NCBI GenBank assembly: GCA_028701415.1
Contig: JAQVQU010000028.1
Coordinates: 1 to 17,710 of the forward strand
Reading direction: 5' to 3'
DNA: 17,710 bases
Source of the DNA: Clostridia bacterium
GTDB taxonomy: Bacteria; Bacillota; Clostridia; Christensenellales; DTU072
Part shown: positions 15,907-17,710 of the stretch, in pieces
Layout of the letters: the number at the start of each line of letters is the position of its first letter
Position numbering within the stretch: the first letter of the stretch is position 1
The notes under the pieces: model-generated
The model's input: only the letters and a program-made list of their open reading frames with translations
Databases searched by the model: none
Told to the model about the DNA's origin: nothing
Translations under genes and position numbers: made by a program

Positions 15907-16938
15907 TTACCATTTATTATGCACTTTTTCTGCAAAACCAAGGGTATCTTTTAATTCAATAATTGTACCATCGTCAAGGATTGCTTTTCCTGAGAACTTT
16001 CCAAACACCTGGTGAGGGATCATGGCCATAAATTTTAGATCCACAGGGGCATATCGATCCAGTATAGGGGTAAAATTCATTTCGAATCTTCCATCTGAAG
16101 AAGTGAATTTCCAGGGGGACATGTAATCGTCTTTTCCTTCTTCTTCTCCTGGAATAATGAACTTAACATCCTCAAGCTTATGGGAGAGACCTTTATAAAA
16201 AAGCATATTCTCAGAGGCTGCAGAGGTGTCTCCAAAGCCGTATCCAATATTGAAGCCGAAAGTGGAACCATCTCTCATTCTAGTTTGTAGACTTCCCCAA
16301 TACCAGGTATTGTTATATGTCCATACTCCTCTTCCCCAGTCAAGTGTTCCAAGATCATTTTCGAAGATGTATTTTCTTTTCCCGAGAGTAAATGTCCCGT
16401 TAGCCCTCATACAATTTATTTTTGCATTATAATAGAAGTATCCATGTTTATCAAAGGGTGTGGCGATAAACATACATTCCTTTGGAAACTCATCTAATGT
16501 AATATCAAATGCAAGGGTTTCTTTATCGTTGCCGAATTTTGGGTAGCTGCCATAAAGTTTGCGAGTCTTACCGTCATTTTCAAAGGTCATTTGTACCTTT
16601 CCAATTTTCGCAGAGGCATCTCCGTTTTTTGTTGAGGAAGGCATTTTATATTTTCCCATAGGGAAAAGGTCTACCGCACTCTTAGTGATCTGCCAGTTTT
16701 CCTTAAAATCGATAACTGTGGCGCTAATTGCGCCAATATATCCCATGTCGGAAATGGTTAAACAAATAGCGAAATCATCATTTCCGATATAGTAGTAGTC
16801 CCACTCTTTAATTCTCCACTTAGGAGCGGTTATATCCAATCTATCATACTCAAGAAGATAATTTGTTGCATAACCCTTTTTTAGTAAATTGCCATCTGGG
16901 CCTAAGAGTTTTCCTTTTTCCAAAATATGATCTTGCAT
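15907..16938 (-). CDS. DUF2804 family protein
   Basis: The 343-residue product matches DUF2804 over its length, with the hallmarks DWGRGVWTYNNTWYWGS, FGFNIGYGFGDTSAASENM, SPWKFTSSDGRFEMNF, HQVFGKFSG and the C-terminal LDDGTIIELKDTLGFAEKVHNKW region. There is no signal peptide or membrane helix, so it should be cytoplasmic. The family is beta-rich and recalls lipocalin-like CrtC/tocopherol-cyclase-type folds, but its function is unknown; the fold comparison is from memory. A longer reading from ATG at 16950 is possible, but the only ribosome binding site, GGAGGA (16942-16947), overlaps that codon and lies 3-4 bases before the ATG at 16938, so I take 16938 (MQDHILEKGKLL). It is oriented the same way as the transporter gene, with its own promoter between them. 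Confidence 0.88.
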   Translation of the reverse strand: MQDHILEKGKLLGPDGNLLKKGYATNYLLEYDRLDITAPKWRIKEWDYYYIGNDDFAICLTISDMGYIGAISATVIDFKENWQITKSAVDLFPMGKYKMPSSTKNGDASAKIGKVQMTFENDGKTRKLYGSYPKFGNDKETLAFDITLDEFPKECMFIATPFDKHGYFYYNAKINCMRANGTFTLGKRKYIFENDLGTLDWGRGVWTYNNTWYWGSLQTRMRDGSTFGFNIGYGFGDTSAASENMLFYKGLSHKLEDVKFIIPGEEEGKDDYMSPWKFTSSDGRFEMNFTPILDRYAPVDLKFMAMIPHQVFGKFSGKAILDDGTIIELKDTLGFAEKVHNKW

Positions 16939-16969
16939 ATTTTCCTCCATTTTATACGTTTCTTTGAAT

Positions 16970-16998
16970 ATTTTAGTCTTTATTTAATTTGAACGCAA
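16970..16998 (-). promoter_or_regulatory. Sigma-A-like promoter of the DUF2804 gene
   Basis: On the minus strand TTGCGT (16993-16998), a 17-bp spacer, TAAAAT (16970-16975). Just upstream an imperfect inverted repeat, GCACTTATGCT (17006-17016) and AGCATTTGTGC (17032-17042), pairs at 9 of 11 positions and could be a regulator site. Confidence 0.55.
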
Positions 16999-17127
16999 GT
17001 AGGAAGCACTTATGCTCATAATTATTTGTTTAGCATTTGTGCGTTGTAAATTAGACTTTGCTGGAAGGGATGACAAGCAAGGGAAGAATTTTTTCTTGCT
17101 AACTTATTAAATCCTTACTCGGTTTTT

Positions 17128-17155
17128 CAGTTTTCCATAAGGAAAAGGAAAACTG
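17128..17155 (-). terminator. Hairpin after the transporter gene, possible weak terminator
   Basis: CAGTTTTCC (17128-17136) and GGAAAACTG (17147-17155) form a perfect 9-bp stem with a 10-base loop, beginning 19 bases after the transporter stop on the minus strand. It is followed by A-rich rather than T-rich sequence on that strand, so it does not look like a standard rho-independent terminator. Confidence 0.35.
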
Positions 17156-17174
17156 TAATTTGATACTTTCTCTT

Positions 17175-17710
17175 TTACTCGTCGGCTCTTCCTTCGTCGC
17201 TATCAGAAATATATTCAGCACCGGGAATCTCTACCTTATTATCGTTCTTTTCACCAGTGTATATGTCATCTAAGAATGAATTTAGAGCATCCGTCTCAGC
17301 TGCACTAGTTTCGTAAAGAGAAATTTTTGCCTCCTGTAATTCGTCCATTTTCTTTTTATTAAGGGGATACCAGAAAATCAACATAATACCCGAGACAATA
17401 AACAGTAGGGCAGGGATTAATGTGCCCCAGAGATATATTTGTGACTTGGTTGCATCCGTTTGTATTAGATTCAAAGCGTTGTATCCTACCCAGGCGATTA
17501 CTTGTGTCGAAAGAACTCCCGCTAAGGTTTGGCCTAGCTTTCTTGTAAAGGAAAAAACAGCATAAGTATTTGTTTCGTCCCTCTTTTTAGTTTTTACCAA
17601 TTGAAAATCAATAGCATCCGTTACAAAAGCCCAGACTTCTAAGATAAAGAAGCTAATTCCAGCACCCGCTAGAAATGCTAGAGAAACAAATACCCAAACG
17701 TTAGTTGTTT
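17175..17710 (-). CDS. GPH-family (MFS_2) sugar-type transporter, C-terminal part, 5' end cut
   Basis: The frame is open from the window edge through 178 in-frame residues to TAA at 17175-17177, so the N-terminal half lies outside. The stretch AIDFQLVKTKKRDETNTYAV matches the D-x-x-D-Y/F-x-x-x-K-T-x-K-R motif between the two halves of glycoside-pentoside-hexuronide:cation symporters, here with Ala before Ile-Asp. At least three hydrophobic spans are visible: one before the motif (TNVWVFVSLAFLAGAGISFF), one after it (LGQTLAGVLSTQVIAWVGY) and one late (LWGTLIPALLFIVSGIMLIF). The late YPLNKKK turn and a hydrophilic tail of about 60 residues ending in acidic SDSDEGRADE are at the C-terminus. It should import a sugar or glycoside with Na+ or H+; the substrate cannot be told. 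A TTG inside the motif at 17600 is not the real start. Confidence 0.85.
   Translation of the reverse strand, partial: TTNVWVFVSLAFLAGAGISFFILEVWAFVTDAIDFQLVKTKKRDETNTYAVFSFTRKLGQTLAGVLSTQVIAWVGYNALNLIQTDATKSQIYLWGTLIPALLFIVSGIMLIFWYPLNKKKMDELQEAKISLYETSAAETDALNSFLDDIYTGEKNDNKVEIPGAEYISDSDEGRADE

Noticed and set aside
16939..16950. Upstream ATG for the DUF2804 gene
   Set aside because: This ATG overlaps the GGAGGA ribosome binding site that serves the next in-frame ATG at 16938.
17598..17600. TTG start for a 141-residue transporter fragment
   Set aside because: The same frame stays open upstream to the window edge and encodes more of the GPH motif and a membrane helix, so the gene is cut by the window, not short.

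Overview
The window looks like chromosome of an AT-rich Gram-positive bacterium, most likely an uncultured member of the Bacillota (Clostridia-like). The signs are: very good AGGAGG-type ribosome binding sites, sigma-A-like promoters with 17-18 bp spacers, a Streptococcus-type DpnII restriction system, a DUF4349 lipoprotein, and a large secreted protein held by a C-terminal membrane anchor. TGG codes Trp and TGA is used as a stop, so the code is the standard bacterial one. No rRNA, tRNA, CRISPR array, transposase or phage gene was seen.

Layout. (1) 1-1121, minus: an AAA ATPase of the AAA_14/DUF4143 type, cut by the left edge. (2) 1122-1546: a divergent promoter region with a 32-bp-spaced direct repeat, a nested inverted repeat and a (CG)4 run. 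(3) 1547-7810, plus: a 2087-residue secreted, membrane-anchored protein of repeated Ig-like modules, closed by a terminator. (4) 7969-10685, plus: a complete DpnII-type (GATC) restriction-modification operon in the order Dam-like methylase, DpnA-like methylase, DpnII endonuclease; the first methylase carries an N-terminal XRE-type helix-turn-helix. (5) 10897-12937, plus: a two-gene operon of an SCP2-like protein and a class III (glutamate-1-semialdehyde aminomutase-like) PLP enzyme, with a 20-bp perfect AT palindrome next to its promoter and a strong terminator. (6) 13078-14307, plus: rmuC and its terminator. (7) 14424-14722: a 75-bp tandem repeat array whose last copy runs into the 3' end of the next gene. 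(8) 14661-15584, minus: DUF4349 lipoprotein. (9) 15585-15906: promoter plus an 80-bp-period pair of hairpins flanking a third hairpin. (10) 15907-16938, minus: DUF2804 protein. (11) 17175-17710, minus: C-terminal part of a GPH-family sugar-type MFS transporter, cut by the right edge.

How the genes work together. The three restriction genes form one tightly packed unit (1-bp gap, then a 23-bp overlap) and should act as a working GATC system; the HTH on the methylase suggests self-regulation. The SCP2-like and aminotransferase genes share one promoter and terminator and probably one pathway, which I cannot name. The other genes appear to be single transcription units. I see no clear multi-gene system of a new kind. 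The least explained structures are the two non-coding repeat systems at 14424-14722 and 15748-15877, and the SCP2-like/aminotransferase pair.
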